Of a stretch of DNA of 64,000 nucleotides, positions 60,916 to 64,000 are shown piece by piece. The position numbers were made by a program, and so were the translations under genes. The stretch is taken from NCBI GenBank assembly GCA_947652605.1, contig OX393579.1:5642001-5706000 (forward strand), given 5' to 3'. Each line of letters opens with the position of its first letter. Within the stretch, counting starts at the first letter, position 1. The notes beneath the pieces are model-generated. The model ran no database searches. It had not been told where the DNA came from and saw nothing but the letters and a program-made list of their open reading frames with translations. The stretch comes from Elmis aenea. Its lineage: Eukaryota > Arthropoda > Insecta > Coleoptera > Elmidae.

Positions 60916-61678
60916 CAAGGTGTTTCTTAAGTATTGCAAAAAAAATCGGGAGGTGATTTCTTATCGAAAATTAAAGGGGGTCTTTCTTACAAATTTTTTT
61001 TCTTAGACGTCTCATTTCGGAGTTACACCCCCCTAAAGGGAACGGTCAAATTAGGTTTTTATTTTATTTCTCAAATTTGGATAAATGTAGGAAAATGATA
61101 TTTGGTATATGTTTTATGTTTATTAGAAGGTTTCTCATAGTAATATTTTTAATTATCTTCCACCTTCACAGGGGGCTGAAAAAAGTACGACCCCTGTTGG
61201 TTTTTTATCAGAACTTTTTGGTGTGTTGAAATTTTCCATTTTAATTAATGAATCGTTTTTTATTGGAATATTTGATGGTTCATGTTTACTTATTTTATTT
61301 TTTACTCAAAAACGGAAGGTTTTACGAGAAAGACTAGAGAATAAAAAAGTTTCGAAATAAATCAAGCTTTCAAAAAATGATTTTTAATTGCAAAATTTCA
61401 ACCCACCAAAAAGTTCGGAAAAAAAAACCAACAGGGATCGAACTTTTCAGCCCCCTGTGAAGGTGGGAGACGATTAAAAATATTTTTATGGGAAATCTTC
61501 CTACATTTATCCAAATTTGAGAAATAAAATAAAAACTTAATTTTACCGCTCCCATTTAGGGGGGTGTAACTCCAAAAAGAAGACGTCTAAGGAAAAACTT
61601 TTATAGGAACGACCCCCCTTCATTTTTGATAAGGAATCACCTCTCGATTTGTTTTTGCAATACTTAAGAAACACTTTG
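60916..61678. mobile_element. Mariner-type palindromic element (complete)
   Basis: The left end is CAAGGTGTTTCTTAAGTATT and the right end its near complement, with TA at 60914-60915 and 61679-61680. The arms of about 300-330 bp (60916-61247 and 61378-61678) flank a 130-bp spacer. It is the same family as 50756-51330, including the shared spacer text ATTTGATGGTTCATGTTTAC. Confidence 0.82.
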
Positions 61679-61680
61679 TA

Positions 61681-63679
61681 TAGTAAGATTGATAGGATGA
61701 TAGGTATTGATGAAGGGACGAGATACTTTTTATTTAATCATCTCCATATGTAATACTAAATGCTTTGAATTGCGAACAAAATAAATATTTAAGTACCCAA
61801 AAACAGTTACTATGTTAATAACTTTTGCATTTCCTGCACATACACATAAAATATTAATTAATTCAAGTATTATACACAATGACAAAAATTATCTTAATGA
61901 AGTCTGATAACAGGGTGAGTGAACCGTAGGTCTAAGCCAACATAATAATGCACTACTGTATCTTTTATCATGCTTTCACATATATAATTGTTTATCAGGC
62001 CGAGTTTTACAAAAACACGTTATTCGCCATTTGCTGCCACTTTATTGCTATTTGTTATGCAAACAGTAGGATAATGTGCGATATGATTTATTATGTGGCG
62101 AATTCGCTAACTGCAAACAAACAGCTACTTATTATTAAACTAATAAGGCAAGTGTTTGCGGTTTAACTACCGAAATTCGCTCTTATATGAATAAAAGAAG
62201 GAACATTTTTGGTAATTTGTGGTTTGCAAGTAACAGTGATTGTTTATTTTTTTAACGGAAATTCATTAAACCATCACGACAATTATTTTAATCTAAACAT
62301 AAAAGTAGTTATTTGTTTGTAAGAAATATTGCCCTACATAAAAAAAGTTATTTTTATCTTAGTTTTTTTCGGTAGCTGGAATTTAGGTGGTTGCCTGCCC
62401 ACCCATGCAAAGCAACGGCACTGATGCTTGCCTAATAAAATATTTTAGTATTATTGCTTTAGCGAGAACGCCAGCACAAGCGCCGAAGATGTTAATACCA
62501 GATTAGATCTCTCGAGTTTTGTAACCTTTTAATTGTCGAACATGTAATTCGATACGACTTCTTCCTTAATCGGAAACAAAAATAAAAACTTTGTTTTTTT
62601 ATTGAGATGGCCATTCTAATAACAAGCAGTTATGCCCTGGGGCTCGTCGATTTTTATAGTTACTCTAATTTTAATTAATAGTGCAGTAAAAGTTTATGTA
62701 ATTAAAGTGGATTGCATTTGCATCAGGTGTCTCGGCCTACTGTGATTACATTTGCATTTCCAATCGAGCGAATTTTACTTCCACGTTTTCTTTAAGTATT
62801 TCTGTTAGTTGTTAACCTATAAAATAGGAAACAATAAAAATATTGGCTATTAAAGAGAATACTTTGCTGAATGATCCTAAATGTAGTATTATTTATTCAC
62901 GTTAATTTTAGTAATTTGTTTTTATAGCATAATCTACCATATCAGTGTATGTAATATGATGATGTTACAGGAAAACAGGTTGTTAAACATTTGGCTTCTG
63001 TAGGCACATAAATTAGTGAAAAAATTAACAATGAAATGTGGGGGAATATTTTGTAAAATATATCACTACATTTATTTGCTTATCTTGTCTTTAAAAAGTT
63101 TTCTTTTAAATTGTGGTGCATAAAAGTCTAACTAGGGCATTAAATTAAATTTTTAGCCCACATACCGGTGTAAAAAAAATTGTTGGGACAAAAATAATTA
63201 AGGATCAAATTACTTCGTGATAGTGAACGTAGAAAAAATTGTGCAAGGAGCGGACGTGCCCGTTGTCTGAGTTATACGTGCGTGAACCGGCGTGATTCAA
63301 ACAATTTTTTCGTTAATTATTTTTATATTTATTACTTACGTGTCCAGTTCTCAACGCATGATATCGAAAAAGTACGGATGAGCTTACGAAATGTATGTTT
63401 TGTTGATTGAGAAAACGTATTTGTAACTTCTAGATTAACCAGTACTTACTGCAAAATGTTGAAAGATGAAAATTTGTTTAATAAATTAAAGCCTTTTTAT
63501 TGTTAATAAAAAAGTTATTTTTTTTTTACTTCTAAGAACTTTATGAAGACTATAGTACCTACTCATACAATTCCACAATGTATTTATAAATAAATGCGCC
63601 TTTATAAATACATGTTTAATAACAATCCTGTAATTATTTTGGCAAAACAAAACGCCAAATCAAAATCAAAGCAGCTCCA
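61681..63679. other. AT-rich DNA with scattered CG-richer patches
   Basis: An orphan mariner-like ACAGGGTGAGTGAACCG occurs at about 61911. A CG-richer patch at 63220-63300 and another at 62460-62520 could be untranslated exons, but no frames or splice pairs support that. Confidence 0.4.
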
Positions 63680-63680
63680 A

Positions 63681-63831
63681 GGCCCGATTGAATAAATGTT
63701 GAGCCTGGAATTAGCCCCGGGGTTTAACCACGGTAACCCTAGACAAAATCGCAGCATAGTTGCTCTGATGTTGCCTAGTTTTGGGGATTAACTCATATTT
63801 TCGCACAACTGTTGTATTGTGCAATCGGGCC
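63681..63831. mobile_element. 151-bp MITE with GGCCCGATTG ends
   Basis: The left end is GGCCCGATTGAATAAATG and the right end, on the minus strand, GGCCCGATTGCACAATAC. Flanks are CAA and TAA, an imperfect 3-bp duplication. Ends of this kind with TAA-type targets are typical of PIF/Harbinger-related MITEs of insects. The interior has a CCCCGGGG palindrome (about 63715) and no coding. Confidence 0.6.
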
Positions 63832-64000
63832 TAAGTATATTGACTAACAAGTTATGTGCTTACTTTCAATTAAACACTTAAGAAATAATCAGTTTCTATA
63901 GGGTATTTTAAAAACCTTTTTTTAACTAAAGCTTTAAGATTTTTAATATTGGTAATAGTCAAATGAAACAAGCTTGGGTGAGCAAAAGTGTGGGTTGAAA

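Overview
This window is AT-rich, gene-poor eukaryotic DNA, almost certainly from an insect (possibly a beetle, which the sequence cannot settle). I find no bacterial-type operons, promoters, ribosome binding sites, tRNA or rRNA genes, or CRISPR arrays. Nearly every recognisable coding stretch is a broken transposon gene. The element classes present are mariner-like (ends TACAGGGTG...), pogo/jerky-like with TA duplications, hAT with 8-bp duplications, a piggyBac-like element with TTAA duplications, small MITEs, LINE fragments and one BEL/Pao retrotransposon remnant. That mix is typical of insect repeat-rich or pericentromeric DNA.

Layout. 1-930: an inverted repeat and one plausible host-type exon on the minus strand, encoding a repetitive Met/Ser/Pro-rich protein. 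About 0.9-12 kb: three direct copies of one old AT-rich repeat (from about 945, 6393 and 9759), each broken by different transposons (pogo-like and hAT in the first, piggyBac-like in the second, a hAT MITE in the third). The intact copies serve as empty-site controls for the insertions. 12-19.5 kb: a 151-bp MITE, a deleted pogo-like element whose coding remnant keeps the N-terminal DNA-binding region and C-terminal zinc finger but lacks the DDE core, and a mariner palindrome with 519-bp arms. 19.5-36.5 kb: a 200-N assembly gap, then about 98 tandem copies of a 171-bp satellite with nested 7-, 10- and 16-monomer higher-order duplications. 36.5-38.3 kb: an LTR-like segment, four 147-bp tandem repeats and a mariner fragment. 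38.3-48.2 kb: a second mariner palindrome (arms about 760 bp), two abutting LINE fragments, mariner/hAT/mariner nesting, and a TTAA-flanked element containing a BEL/Pao remnant. 48-64 kb: more mariner, hAT, pogo-like and LINE remnants, a third mariner palindrome, a terminal MITE, and two weak candidates for host exons (49966-50218 and 57922-58125).

No set of genes here works together as a pathway. The unit of organisation is the repeat. The most interesting items are the satellite with its higher-order structure, in which one monomer class carries a partial match to the CENP-B box layout; the recurrence of pogo-like elements (relatives of CENP-B) with GGGG/CCGGG-type termini; and the long palindromes that could give hairpin RNA. 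Every functional statement about these is inference.
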